A program made the position numbers and the translations under genes. 64,000 nucleotides of DNA from Chlorocebus sabaeus (Eukaryota > Chordata > Mammalia > Primates > Cercopithecidae): assembly GCF_047675955.1 (NCBI RefSeq), contig NC_132909.1, positions 43,885,931 through 43,949,930 on the forward strand, given 5' to 3'. The notes under the pieces are model-generated. The model was given only the letters and a program-made list of their open reading frames with translations, was not told the origin of the DNA and did not search any database. Below are positions 11,967 to 22,998 of the stretch, in pieces (position 1 is the stretch's first letter; the number at the start of each line of letters is the position of its first letter).

Positions 11967-12614
11967 GCCTGATTCCCTTGAGCCTGTCTCATAGCTTCCC
12001 GACCAGCCATAAGACAGGCCCACCATTTATGCTGTTACCTTGTGGGGACCACCATACAACTGCCAGCTCCACCTCTTGGGACTCAGGAAATGTTTGTACA
12101 AACGTTGGGGGGTGGGGACAGTTTCTCTGTGGATGGAGTTTATTATAAGCAGCCGTGAAATGAATCCTGTAATCTCTCAGTAAACGGAAGCCAATTAACA
12201 TCCTATCTGCCAGTCTTTGATAAAGGCTGTTTTCTTTTCTAGTTAATAGGCATTAACTCTGCCTAAGGGATCCGGGCACATCTTACATAATGGCTGCTCC
12301 CTGTTAACCCTGACCCCACAGACTGCCTCACAAATGGGGAGTTTCTTCCTGCTGCATTCGCTCCTGTGTGCCTTTCAGACAATCTTTGGTAACAGCAACC
12401 CTTTTGCGGTCTCTGTGGGTTAAACACCCTGAAAGATCCAGGAAATTCTATGATCAATTGCTGTCCTCTGTCCTTGCAGACAGTGCTACCCACATCTGTC
12501 ACCAAAGGCTGTTAGACATGATCTAAAACAATCCAAGGTATTGAATGGTACTCACATCCCTCCACCAAGAGGGTCTACTTCAGTAACTGACCTCACCTCA
12601 AAAGCCCTGTGTTT

Positions 12615-12749
12615 GGTCAGGCCTGGTGGCCCATGCCTGTAATCCCAGTACTTTGGGAGGCCAAGGTGGGCGGATCACTTGAGGCCACGAGTTCAAGACC
12701 AGCCTGGGCAACATGGTAAAACCCTGTCTCTACAAAAATACAAAAATTA
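12615..12749 (+). mobile_element. Alu left arm
   Basis: One arm, cut off by the next Alu. Confidence 0.85.
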
Positions 12750-13029
12750 GCTGGGCGCAGTGGCTGACGCCGATAATCCCAGCAGTTTGGGAGGCTAAGG
12801 CAGGTGGATCATTTAAGGTCGGGAGTTCAAGACTATCCTGGCCAACATGGTGAAACCCCATCTCTACTAAAAATACAAAAATTAGCCAGCATGGTGATGC
12901 ACACCTGTAATTCCAGCTATTCTGGAGGCGAGGGCAGAAGAATTGCTTGAACCTAGGAGACAGAGGTTGCAGTGAGCCGAGATCATGCCACTGCACTCCA
13001 GCCTGGGTGACAGTGAAATACCTCATCTC

Positions 13030-13057
<28 letters not shown>
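12750..13057 (+). mobile_element. Alu, full
   Basis: Both arms; A-run of about 28. Confidence 0.93.
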
Positions 13058-13060
<3 letters not shown>

Positions 13061-13631
13061 TATGTTCTTACCACACAGAACCTGGCACAGCAATCCACAC
13101 TTGGTTGGCCTTCAACAACTATTTGCTGGATAAGTGAATTAATTCCTTGGACATGCCAAGTTTTGCTTTGGCCGCAGTCTCCGATCCCGGCAAATTTCTC
13201 TGCATCCTTCAAAGCTCCTAAATGTCGTGGCCTTGCTGCCCCCAGAGTGAACTGCTGTGCCCTGCACTGAGCAGTCTGTAGTTCTCTACTGCACTTGAGG
13301 GGCCACTCTCCACTTGCTTCCCCGCAACCAGGCTGGCGGTCCCTGGAAGGTGGGGATCCCTAGAAGGCAAGGGTCTGCATCACACTCAGTGTCCATGCCC
13401 AGCAAGGAAGCAGAAACATAACACCTGCAGACAGGTGCTTTTACCTATTGCTGTACCATCCTCCTGCTCTTCAGCCATCCCTCCCACAGCAGCAAGAATA
13501 CACCCCTTCAACCATTCTCTTCCTCATGGCCACATAGCAGCGTGCACAAGCTCCCTGCCACCCCACACTGTATTGTGGGAAGATGGGGTCTAGCATGTGA
13601 CACACTGGATGTGTCACTAAACTTCCACATA

Positions 13632-13950
13632 GGCCACATACAGTGGGTCACAACTGTAATCTCAGCACTTTAGGAGGCCGAGGCAGGAGGACCACTTGAG
13701 GCTGGGAGTTCAAGGCTGCAGTGAGCTATGATCCCACCACTGCACTCCAGTCTGGGTGACACAGTGAGGCCCTGTCTCTATAAAATAAACAAATTAGCCA
13801 GGTATGGTGGAGCACACTTATAGTCTCAGCTACTCGGGAGGTTGAGGTGGAAGGATCACTTGAACCCAGGAGGTCGAGGCTGCATACACTGTGATCACAC
13901 CACTGCACTCCAGCCTGGGCAACAGAACAAGATCCTGTCTCTAAAAAAAA
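13632..13950 (+). mobile_element. Alu, full, old
   Basis: Both arms, left arm carrying right-arm-like sequence; diverged. Confidence 0.85.
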
Positions 13951-13955
13951 TTTTC

Positions 13956-14258
13956 GGCTGAGTGAGGTGGCTTATGCCTGTAATCCCAGCATTTTGGGAG
14001 GCCAAGGCAGCAGATCACTTGAGGCCAGGAGTTTGAGACCAGCCTGGCCAACATGGCGAAACCCTGTCTCCACGCCTGGCTAAATACAAAAATTAGCTGG
14101 GCGTGGTGGCAGGTGCCTGTAATCTCAGCTACTTAGGAGGTGAGGCACGAGAATCACTTGAGCCCGGGAGACGGAGGCTGCAGTGAGCCAAGATCAGGCC
14201 ACTGCACTCCAGCCTGGGCAATACAGTGAGACTCTGAAAAAACAAACAAACAACAAAT
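13956..14258 (+). mobile_element. Alu, full
   Basis: Both arms; tail (AAAC)n. Confidence 0.93.
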
Positions 14259-14484
14259 CCAAAGTAAAAAATAAACCTCCCCATTCCTTGATTTCCTCAT
14301 CTGTCACCATCTTCACAGGATAGTGCCACTCAAGTGGGTGACAAGTGTTGGTAAGTATCGTTCTCCCTAATAAGGAATCAGATGGGGCTGGGGCAAATCC
14401 CATTTAATACGGCCATGGCCTACTGAGCATGCTTAAGACATTGACACTTGGCTTCCCCATGATCGGTGATTGAAGTACATATTC

Positions 14485-14601
14485 GCCAGGCACGGTGGCT
14501 CACACCTGTAATCCCAGCCAGCACTTTGGGAGGCTGGGGTGGGAGGACAGTCTGAGCCCAGGAATTGGAGATCAGCCTGGGCAACACAGCAAGATCCCAT
14601 T
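14485..14601 (+). mobile_element. Alu left-arm monomer
   Basis: One arm with a CCAG duplication after AATCCCAG. Confidence 0.85.
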
Positions 14602-14759
14602 TGCCCAATCTCATCACCTGAAGACCCTTATTCATCCTGGGTTGCCCCATGCCAGGCTGAACATCCCCCCACAGGTTAATCTTCCTACAATGTGAAACAA
14701 AACTTAGATGACTTGTCCGGCTGCTCGTCAAAGAACATTCCTTTATTTTTATATTTTTA

Positions 14760-15063
14760 GTTTTTTTTTTTTTTTTTTTTTTTGAGACAGATTCTTGCTT
14801 TGTCGCCTAGACTGGAGTGCAGTGGTGCAATCTCGGCTCACTGCAACCTCCGCCTCCCAGGTTCAAGTGATTCTCCTGCCTCAGCCTCCTGAGTAGCTGG
14901 GATTACAGGCGCCTGCCACCACAACTGGCTAATTTTTATATTTTTAGTAGAGACAGGTTTCACCATGTTGGCCAGGGTGGTCTCGAACTCCTGACCTCAG
15001 GTGATCCACCCACCTTGGCCTCCCAAAGTGCTGGGATTACAGGTGTGAGCCACTGCGCCAGCC
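14760..15063 (-). mobile_element. Alu, full
   Basis: T-run to CACTGCGCCAGCC, both arms. Confidence 0.95.
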
Positions 15064-15338
15064 CTAATTTTGCTTTCTGCTAGCCCTTGGCTCTGCCATA
15101 TGGTTAATTCCTCACTAACTTCAGATCTCCCAGAGCTTCCTGAAAATCTCCCTGGCCCCCTGAAGATCAGACCGTAGCACCCTAGCCTCTCCTCAAGACT
15201 GACCAATATGGTACTCCAATCACTGAGTGCTGGTCTGATGTGTGTCTGTGCCATCCTTCTGAGACTGGGTATCAACAGGAGATAATCACAGGACCGAGCT
15301 CACAGCCCAGAAAGCAAAATTAAGACGTACACACGTGG

Positions 15339-15633
15339 AGCTGGGCGCGGTGGCTCACACCTCTAATCCCAGCACTTTGGGAGGCTGAGGCAGGAGGATG
15401 GCTTGAACCCAGGGGTTTGAGACCAGCCTGGGAAGGATGGAGAGACCCTGTCTCTACAAAAAAATTAAAAGTTAGCCGGGCATGGTGGTGCGTGCCTATA
15501 GTCCCAGCTACTTGGGAGGCTGAGGCAGGAGGATCACTTGAGCCCAGGAATTCGAGGTGGCAGTGAGCTGTGGTCTTGCCACTGCACTCCAGCCTGAGCA
15601 ACAAAGTGAGACCCTGTACTAAAAAAAAAAAAA
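15339..15633 (+). mobile_element. Alu, full
   Basis: Both arms; flanks TAAGACGTACA/AAAGACGTTAT. Confidence 0.95.
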
Positions 15634-16029
15634 GACGTTATGCATTCACTAGTCCAGGTCCTTGCTGGCTTAGACCATCTAGATGCCTCCACCTTCCAAG
15701 GGAGACAGGTTAGTAAGCGAAGCTGCCAACATGAGCCATCTGGAGGGGCTGAGGTACGTGTCTGACCCCACTGGCCTATTCTTCCTGAAGTAACAGAGGC
15801 ACCTGAACAAGCATTTCCCTTAATAATGTCCTGTTGGAAATACTGGCTCAGAAAGTATAGGGGTTGAATAACATCCCCCCAAATTCATATCCACCTGGAA
15901 CCTCAGAACGTGGCCTTCTTTGGAAATAGGGTCTTTGCAGATGCAATCAGCTAAGGATCTTGAGTTCACCCTGAGATTTAGGGTGGGCCCTAAACTCAAG
16001 GACTAGTGTCCTTATAAGAAGAGGGGATC

Positions 16030-16323
16030 AGCCGGGAGTGGCTCACGTCTGTAATCCTAGCACTTTGAGAGGCTGAGTTGGGCGGATCACTTGAGATCAG
16101 GAGTTCGAGACCAGCCTGGCCAACATGGTAAAACCCTGTCTCTACTGAAAATACAAAAACTAGCTGGATGTGGTGGTGCACACCTATAATCCTAGCTACT
16201 TGGGAGGCTGAAGCAGGAGAATGGCTTGAACCTGGGAGGTGGAGGTTGTAGTGAGCTGAGATTGCACTGCTGTACTCCAGCCTGGGCAACAAGAGTGAAA
16301 CTCTGTCTAAAAAAATAAAAAAA
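16030..16323 (+). mobile_element. Alu, full
   Basis: Both arms; inserted in the MLT1-type LTR. Confidence 0.93.
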
Positions 16324-16637
16324 GGCTGGGTGTGGTGGCTCATGCCTGTAATCCCAGCACTTTGGGAGGCCGAGGCGAGCGGATCACAAGGTCAGGAGAT
16401 CGAGATCATCCTGGCTAACACGGTGAAACCCCGTCTCTACTAAAAATAATACAAAAAATTAGCCGGGTGTGGTGGCGGGCGCCTGTAGTCCCAGCTATTG
16501 GGGAGGCTGAGGCAGGAGAATGGCGTGAACCTGGGAGGCGGAGCTTGCAGTGAGCCGAGAACACGCCACTGCACTCCAGCCTGGGCGACAGAGCAAGACT
16601 CAGTCTCAAAAAAAAAAAAAATAAAATAATAATAATA
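16324..16637 (+). mobile_element. Alu, full, AluY-like
   Basis: Both arms near consensus; tail AATAATAAT. Confidence 0.95.
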
Positions 16638-16805
16638 ATTAGCTGGATATGGTGGCACGTGCCTGTAACCCCAACTAGTTGGGAGGCTGAGGCAGGAGAA
16701 TCGCTTGAACCTAGGAGGCAGCGGTTGCAGTGAGCAGAGATCGCACCACTGCACTCCAGCCTGGGCAACAGAGAGAGACCCTGTCTCAAAAAACAAAAAA
16801 AAAAA
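16638..16805 (+). mobile_element. Alu right arm
   Basis: Right arm only, starting ATTAGCTGGATATGGTGGC. Confidence 0.85.
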
Positions 16806-16812
16806 GAAGAGG

Positions 16813-16975
16813 AGATCCAGGAGTGGTGGCCTGCGCCTATAGTCCCAGCTACTCAGCAGGCTGAGGCAGGAGAATCACTTAAGCCAAAGAGTTAGAGGTT
16901 GCAGTGAACTATGATCATATCACTGCATTCCAGTGTGAACGACATAGCAAGACCCCATGTCTAAAAAAAAAAAAA
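16813..16975 (+). mobile_element. Alu right-arm-type monomer, old
   Basis: Single arm with the right-arm insert; diverged. Confidence 0.8.
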
Positions 16976-17595
16976 GAAAGAGAGAGGACACAAAGAGACA
17001 CACAACAGGGAGAAAGCCACGTGAATACAAAGGCAGAAACTGGAGTGATGTAGCCACGAGTCAAGAACTCCAAGGTTTGCCTGGAGAAAGGCCTGGGAAG
17101 GTCTCCCTCAGAGCCTCCAGAAGGAACCAGCCCTGTTGACACCTTGATTTTGGACTTCAGGCCTCCACAACTATGACAGGATAATTTCTGTTGTCTGAAG
17201 CCCCCCGGTTTGTGGTAATTTATTATGGCAGCCACAGGAAATGAATATGCAGGGATCTGAGGCCAAGTCTCCAAGTGTTGGCCTGTCCCTCAGCTGGTGG
17301 CTTGTCCTCAGCCATTTGCCTGCCAGAACTTCACAGGCTGCTGGGCTGGCAGAGAGCTCAGCAGAAAATCTGGCCAGCAGAGAACTTTGTTGAGCCCCTG
17401 GAATCCAAGCATTCAGCCCAAGATGGTTGTAGCAAAAGGTGCTCAGTGAAGAAAACAAATGTTGACAAGCATATTTTAAAAATAGCTCTGTGAACAGGGT
17501 GGGGCCTCCAGGGGACAACGTTCTACTTCCTGAGCTGAATGCTAATTTCATTATTGGTTAAATCTTCTTTCTTTTCACATACACGTTATATACTT

Positions 17596-17764
17596 CTTTT
17601 TTTTTTTTTTGAGACAGAGCCTCACTGTCACCCGGGCTGGAGTGCAGTGGCACAATCATGACTCACTGCAGCCTCAATCCCCTGGGCTCAAGTGATCCTC
17701 CCACCTCAGCCTCCCAAGTAGCTAGGACTATAGGCGCATGCCACCAAGGCCAGCTAATTTATGT
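17596..17764 (-). mobile_element. Alu right arm
   Basis: T-run to CCAGCTAATTT, right arm only, cut by the next element. Confidence 0.85.
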
Positions 17765-17935
17765 ATTTATTTATGTGAGACTGAGTCTCGCTCTGTCACC
17801 CAGGCTGGAGTGCAGTGGTGCCATCTCAGCTCACTGCAACCTCCGCCTCCAGAGTTCAAGCAATTCTCCTGCCTCAGTCTCCTGAGTAGCTGGGACTACG
17901 GGCATGCACCACCACACCTGGCTATTTTTGTTTTT
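17765..17935 (-). mobile_element. Alu right arm
   Basis: Begins GTGAGACTGAGTCTCGCTC, ends CCTGGCTATTTTTG. Confidence 0.85.
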
Positions 17936-18229
17936 ATTTTTTTCTTGAGATGGAGTCTTGCCCTGTCGCCCAGGCTGGAGTGCAGTGGCACGATCTTGGC
18001 TCACTGCAACCTCTGCCTCCTGGGTTTAAGCAATTCTCCCTGCCTCAGTCTCCAGAGTAGCTGGGAATACAGGCGCCCACCAACATGCCAGGCTAATTTT
18101 TTATTTTTAGTAGAGACGGGGTTTCGCCATGTTGGCCAGGCTGATCTCGAACTCCTGACCTCAAGTGATCTGCGTGCCTCGGCCTCCCAAAGTGCTAGGA
18201 TGAAAGGCGTGAGCCACCATGCCTGGCCC
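17936..18229 (-). mobile_element. Alu, full
   Basis: Both arms, ends CATGCCTGGCC. Confidence 0.93.
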
Positions 18230-18241
18230 GACATAATATAC

Positions 18242-18532
18242 TTTTTTTTTTTTGAGACAGTCTCGCTCTGTTGCCCAGGCTAGAGTGCAATGGCATGATC
18301 TTGGCTCACTGCAACCTCCACCTCCTGGGTTGAAGCAATTCTCCTGCCTCAGCCTCCTGAGTAACTTGGATTACAGGCACGTGCCACTACGCCTGGCTAA
18401 TTTTTGTATTCTTTAGCAGAGACAGGGTTTCACCATGTTGGTCATGCTGGTCTTGAACTCCTGACCTCATGATCCACCCGCCTCGGCCTCCCAAAGTGCT
18501 GGGATTACCAGTGTGAGCCACCACGTCCAGCC
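18242..18532 (-). mobile_element. Alu, full
   Basis: Both arms, ends CACGTCCAGCC. Confidence 0.93.
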
Positions 18533-18541
18533 AATATACTC

Positions 18542-18847
18542 TTTTTTTTTTTTTTTTTTTTTTTTTGAGACGGAGTCTCGCTCTGTCACCCAGGCTGGAG
18601 TGCAGTGGCGCAATCTCGGCTCACTGCAAGCTCCGCCTCCCGGGTTCACGCCATTCTCCTGCCTCAGCCTCCCGAGTAGCCGGGACTACAGGCGCCCGCC
18701 ACTGCGCCCGGCTAATTTTTTTTTTTTTTTTTCTATTTTTTAGTAGAGACGGGGTTTCACCATGGTCTCGATCTCCTGACCTTGTGATCCGCCCGCCTCG
18801 GCCTCCCAAAGTGCTGGGATTACAGGCGTGAGCCACCGCGCCCGGCC
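18542..18847 (-). mobile_element. Alu, full, young AluY-like
   Basis: Close to the AluY consensus; CAGCCAATATACTCTT duplicated at 18527-18542 and 18847-18862. Confidence 0.95.
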
Positions 18848-19329
18848 CAGCCAATATACTCTTTATGAAGACGTATTTCATGTTTAAAATAAAAAATGCA
18901 AATGCATTTTTAAAAGCCCTGTCTTGCAAAACCCAAACAAGTGAATGATTCTGATCATCTCAATAATCCCCTCTTAATGTCTAACTGCCAAAATAGAAGA
19001 GACAGACAAAAAAAACTGTATGACACGTGGGCAGAGGCCTGACTTCAGTATGACAACACCCTCCATCTGGCACCAGTGGTGAGAAATTGGACAACTGGAG
19101 AGAGTCTCGAAACAGCTTCACAGACAGATTTAACATCTGACTCGTCTCAATCTCTCATGATGCCCTCATCTTTCTTTTCCTAGACCCAAGTGGAAAAAAA
19201 AAATCAGCAACACTTAAATGGTGGTTCTAGCAATTGTTCTTGTTGAGGTAACTTGAGCCAAAAATCTCAGCACCACCACTGCTCCCTGCTACAGTGACAA
19301 GCTTCACAGAGCGGGAACTCAAAAAAAAA

Positions 19330-19625
19330 TTTTTTTTTAAACAGAAAAACAGGGTCTTGCTCTGTTGCCCAGGCTGGAGTGCAATGGCGCAATCATAGCC
19401 CACTGCAGCATTGAACTCCTGGGTTCAAGCAGTCCTCCCACCTTAGCCTCCCAACTAGCTGGGGCCATCTGTGCATGCTACCATGCCTGGCTAATTTTTA
19501 ATTTTTGTTTTATAGAGATGGGGTTTCACTATGTTGCCCGAGCTGGTCTCAAACTCCTGGGCTCAAGCGATCCTCCTGCCTCATCCACCCAAAGTGTTGG
19601 GTAGTGTGAACCACTGCGTCCAGCC
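19330..19625 (-). mobile_element. Alu, full, old
   Basis: Both arms, diverged. Confidence 0.9.
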
Positions 19626-19900
19626 CCAAATATTTCTTGAACTTTAGTCTGACTGGCAGAGAAACAAGTCTAATGTTTAATCCCTACCCCACAAGCCAGA
19701 ACACCTAAGAGAGGGGTAGGAAGCATGGAAGTGATGTTCTCTTGTGCTATTTTTTACCTATCGATGGGACAGACCACAAAACTTGATAATAACTGAGCTG
19801 GCCGCAGGAGAGGAATCAGGCTTTCCAACTTCACAGTTGAGAGGAGAAGGAGGGACATTAACTATTTACATGAATATGCCCTTTGACTTGGCCCCCCCCC

Positions 19901-20055
19901 CCTTTTTTTTTTGAGACAGGATCTAACTCTGTCGTCCAGGCTGGAGAGGAATGCAGTGGCAAGATTATAGCTCACTGCAACCTTGAACTCCTCGGTTCAA
20001 GCAATCCTCCCACCTCAGCCTCCTGGGTAACTGTGGACTACAGGCACAGCTGGCA
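19901..20055 (-). mobile_element. Alu fragment
   Basis: T-run preceded by a C10 run; right arm, then breaks off. Confidence 0.85.
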
Positions 20056-20129
20056 AGACAGGGGGGTCTCAAGTGTCTGGGCATGGCTGGAGCCCAAATA
20101 CGTTCACTGTGTATTTAGTACATGATAAT

Positions 20130-20439
20130 GCATGTGTCTATCCATTGCAGCTCTGTTTGTAAAAGCTAAATATGGGCTGCTGCTTAAACAGCCATCAGTA
20201 GGGGAGTGGCCTTAGAATTCCCATATCTGTTCAATGCAAATTTACCAGTGGTTTAAAAGGGCTGGGGGATATATGCCTCCCCCCACCCCTTTCTGCCACC
20301 CCAGTCATAGACTACCTCTGGAAGAAAACACAAGAAATTATCAGCAGTAGGTGCATCTGAGGAGGAACGGGGTAGACTGCCTGATTTCTACTACATGCCC
20401 TTTTGTACTGTTTGATTTTTTGTTTTTAACTATATAATA
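20130..20439 (+). mobile_element. Old LINE-like 3' fragment
   Basis: CAGCCATCAGTAGGGGAGTGG, GACTACCTCTGGAAGAAAACA and CATGCCCTTTTGTACTGTTTG resemble the 3' region of ancient LINE-1 elements. Diverged. Confidence 0.5.
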
Positions 20440-20740
20440 GGCCGGGCGTGGTGGCTCACGCCTGTAATCCTAGCAGTTTGGGAGGCCGAGGCGAGTGGAT
20501 CACTTGGGGTCAGGAGTGCAAGACCAGCCTAGCCAATATGGTGAAACCCCGTTTCTATTAAAAATGCAAAAATGAGCTGGGCGTGGTGGCACATGCCTGT
20601 AATCCCAGCTACTCGGGAGGCTGAGGCAGGAGAACTGCATGAACCCAGGAGGCAGAGATTGCCTTGAGACAAGATCACGCCATTGCACTCCAGCCTGCGC
20701 GACAGAGGAAGACTCTTTCTCAAAAAAAAAAAAAAAAAAA
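20440..20740 (+). mobile_element. Alu, full
   Basis: Both arms; A-run of about 19. Confidence 0.95.
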
Positions 20741-20774
20741 CGCAAAAACTATACACTCAATGATCTTGTCAAAG

Positions 20775-20912
20775 TTTATACACATGTACATATATAACAC
20801 ACATGAAATATGTGTATATAAAATATGTATATAAACATATGCATATAGGTACTGTGTACAACACACACCCACACACATATACATACATATATACACACAC
20901 ATCCATATATGT
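20775..20912 (+). repeat. Mixed (CA)/(TATG) low-complexity tract
   Basis: Alternating purine-pyrimidine sequence (ACATATAT, TGTATATAA, ACACACACCC), with Z-DNA potential, after an Alu A-tail. Confidence 0.85.
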
Positions 20913-22079
20913 TTTAAATGACCCCTATTGAAGTTGGACAGAAAACCCAAATGGCTTCAGTTTCCACAGGAGAAGCTGAAGGTGACATGACCCTCTGGAA
21001 CATTCTGGCACCGTCTTTGCAGGGAGAGGTGGGAGGGGATAAGAAATGCTCCGCAAGCCTTACAGGAAATGGCACGTTATTGCTTTTCAACAACAAAGCC
21101 ACTGTCCTCCTTCTATGCTGCATGCTTGCAAATCAGACTCAAGAGAACTAAAAAGTTCCAGAAGAATCATTCCTAGCATCACGCCAGGCTCCCAGGCTCG
21201 TTTTGCAGGTTAGCTTTAAACAGCTGAAACAGTAGTTTGCCTCACTCTAAAGAGTGTTTCCTTACTCTGTTTATCGGCTTCAAGGGCCCAAGGAGTGTCT
21301 GAGAGGGGTCCCCGGTCTGCAAGGGCTGGGAGCCCCAGGCCCCGGCAACTCCCTCTCCGTCATCCTGCAGGAGGTACCCAAGATGATGACCCCCCCCTCC
21401 TCCGGTAGCGTCTCCACCACCAGCCCGCCCCAGGACTCCGAGACACATGCTTGGCAGAGGGGCTGTCCCTTCCAGCTAAGCCTTTCCGGACCGAGTCAAA
21501 GTCACGACTCCTGCCAATCCCTCTGAGATAAACATAACAGATGGGCCCAAACGCGGTGGGTCCCCACAGCAGAGGGTCAGCGATGCCCAGGATGCAACAG
21601 TCTCTGCCTCTAGCATTCAAGTGGTTTAGGTCTGTGGCTGGTAAAATGGAGATGATTCCGGTTTCGTCTGACCGATGGGATTATTCTAAGGTCCGGAAAT
21701 CACTTTATAGACTGTCAAGCACTGTTAGAAATGAACATTGGGGTAAGCTTTTGTTTGGGGAGGGGAGGGTGCAGCGATCCTGAGATACCAAGGCTTGGGG
21801 GACTATTGGAGGACCTGGGGGATTCAGGGGGATTATTACAGAGGGTGTGCGAACACAGGTGCACGGGGAAGAAAGCCCAAGGTGGGAGAGGGGAGGAGGG
21901 GGGAGAAAGGGGAGAGACAGAGGTGTGGGGCTGCCAGGACCAGAGGGCAGTTGCCGGGGGGAAAGTCCCTGAGAAGAGGGACCCAGGTTGCTGGGGGAGT
22001 GGGTACAAGGGTAGCGAGCAGATACCTGGATATGAGGAAAGGCAGTAGGGGACGGGACCAGGTCCAGGTGTGAGTTGCG

Positions 22080-22340
22080 GGACCGTGAGTTAGGAGTCAC
22101 AGGCTCAGGTGTGGATGTGGGGGTGTCATCGACAGGGACAATCTCAGGTGATGTGAGGGGTGTTCGTGAGTGGGGGTGGGTGTTCGTGAGTGGGGGCGCG
22201 GTGTCAGGTGTGTGAGGGGGATGTCAGAGCCAGCTATGCGGGGCGCCGGGGACAAGGCCCCAGGGGCGTGGGAGATGTCAGCAAGGACAGTTTCAGGTGT
22301 ATGGGGGATGTCAACGGAAAGGAACATGGTGTCAGGCATG
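22080..22340 (+). repeat. Degenerate G-rich quasi-repeat
   Basis: Recurring GTGTCAGGTGT, GGGGGATGTCA and an exact direct repeat TGTTCGTGAGTGGGGG at 22161-22176 and 22181-22196. It is too diverged for one clean period. It lies about 200-400 bases inside the probable SLC25A42 intron. Confidence 0.5.
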
Positions 22341-22513
22341 CGTGGGCTGCGGGTGAGGGGCTCAGACCTGGATGCAGTAGCCCCCAGAGGGCAATAGACG
22401 TGGAGTGTGGGGTTGGGAGGGTCTTTAACCTCTTCTTGCCCTCGCGACGCTGCTGTCACGCCCCGCCTCGTCCGCCCCTCGCCCCGGGATCCATGACAGG
22501 ACCCGTGCCTTAC

Positions 22514-22620
22514 CTCAGTTCAGCCCGACAAGCGCGGGCCGCTTACGCTTGCGCCCCCCGGCGCCCCCGCGCCCCCTCACTGGCCCGGACGCGTCGCCGC
22601 CGCCGCCACCTCCAGCCGCC
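22514..22620 (-). other. SLC25A42: Candidate SLC25A42 exon 1 (noncoding), 5' end approximate
   Basis: The minus-strand donor AACTGAG|GTAAGG is near consensus and follows GC-rich sequence of the CpG island. CCAAT boxes at 22684-22680 and 22725-22721 would lie roughly 60-120 bases upstream of a start near 22620, a usual spacing. SLC25A42 is a mitochondrial inner-membrane carrier of CoA and ADP; none of its coding exons were found in the window, so the name rests on gene order alone. Confidence 0.55.
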
Positions 22621-22679
22621 ACGGCCCCGCCTCGCGCACCCCCAGAGCGCGCCACGGGAGGGGTCCACGCCACGCCCCG

Positions 22680-22998
22680 ATTGGCTGCTCCCTGGCCAGT
22701 CAGCGCTAGAAACGTCAGTGATTGGCGGGCATGAAGCGTATGGGCAGCCCCCAAAGCCAATCGCTGACGGGCAGAGGTGGGGCCATTGGGAGAGGCCTGG
22801 GGTGCCTCGGTGGTCCCGCAGGGTGCTAGGCGCTGGGAGGCGAGGGCCTGGAGGCAGGCGAGGAATCTTGGCAGAAAACAGGCAGAACTGTCGGCCAATC
22901 GCCGGAGACCAAGGGCGGGGCTACGGGGAAACTGGCGCGACCGGTGGCACAGAGGCGCGAGGAACAGAGGGCGTAGCCTGGGGGGAGACGGGGATTGG
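22680..22998. promoter_or_regulatory. Six CCAAT boxes (NF-Y type)
   Basis: ATTGG (CCAAT on the minus strand) at 22680-22684, 22721-22725, 22785-22789 and 22994-22998; CCAAT on the plus strand at 22757-22761 and 22895-22899. Six copies in 320 bases is well above chance in such GC-rich DNA. Confidence 0.6.

Larger units (their letters stand above)
15855..17252 (+). mobile_element. MaLR (MLT1-type) LTR, split by Alus
   Basis: Begins with GGTTGAATAACATCCCCCCA, continues through GGAAATAGGGTCTTTGCAGA and GTGTCCTTATAAGAAGAGG (to 16028), and resumes after the Alus at 16976 with GAGGACACAAAGAGACACA, to the GGTAATTTATTATGGCAGCC end. Confidence 0.75.
1..22513 (-). other. SLC25A42: Probable SLC25A42 intron 1 (5' part); no coding exon recognised
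   Basis: Follows from the minus-strand donor at 22514 and the absence of any recognisable carrier exon. Non-repeat stretches in which I see no gene: 833-1268, 1550-1976, 2111-2687, 2945-3296, 4561-5454, 6145-6769, 7811-8524, 9761-10114, 10419-11440, 11967-12614, 13058-13631, 15064-15338, 17253-17595, 18848-19329, 19626-19900 and 20913-22429. Single-motif exceptions (an exon-like segment at 1797-1921 and a CRE pair at 4611-4629) are listed separately. Confidence 0.55.

Noticed and set aside
11750..12148. Threonine/histidine-rich open frame
   Set aside because: Translation of the CA-rich tract.
16440..18283. Several open frames of 100-180 codons, for example 17738-18283 on the plus strand
   Set aside because: They translate Alu sequence (the recurrent SLPSSWDYR and SASQSAGITGVSH peptides) and carry no independent coding evidence.
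21254..21526. Possible exon in the GC-rich unique stretch near 21.3 kb
   Set aside because: No paired acceptor and donor with matching phase was found, and the peptide on either strand is not recognisable.
1..22513. SLC25A42 coding exons in the left part of the window
   Set aside because: I looked for mitochondrial carrier signatures (PxDxxR/K-type motifs and the protein's N-terminus) on the minus strand and found none; the coding exons probably lie beyond the left edge.
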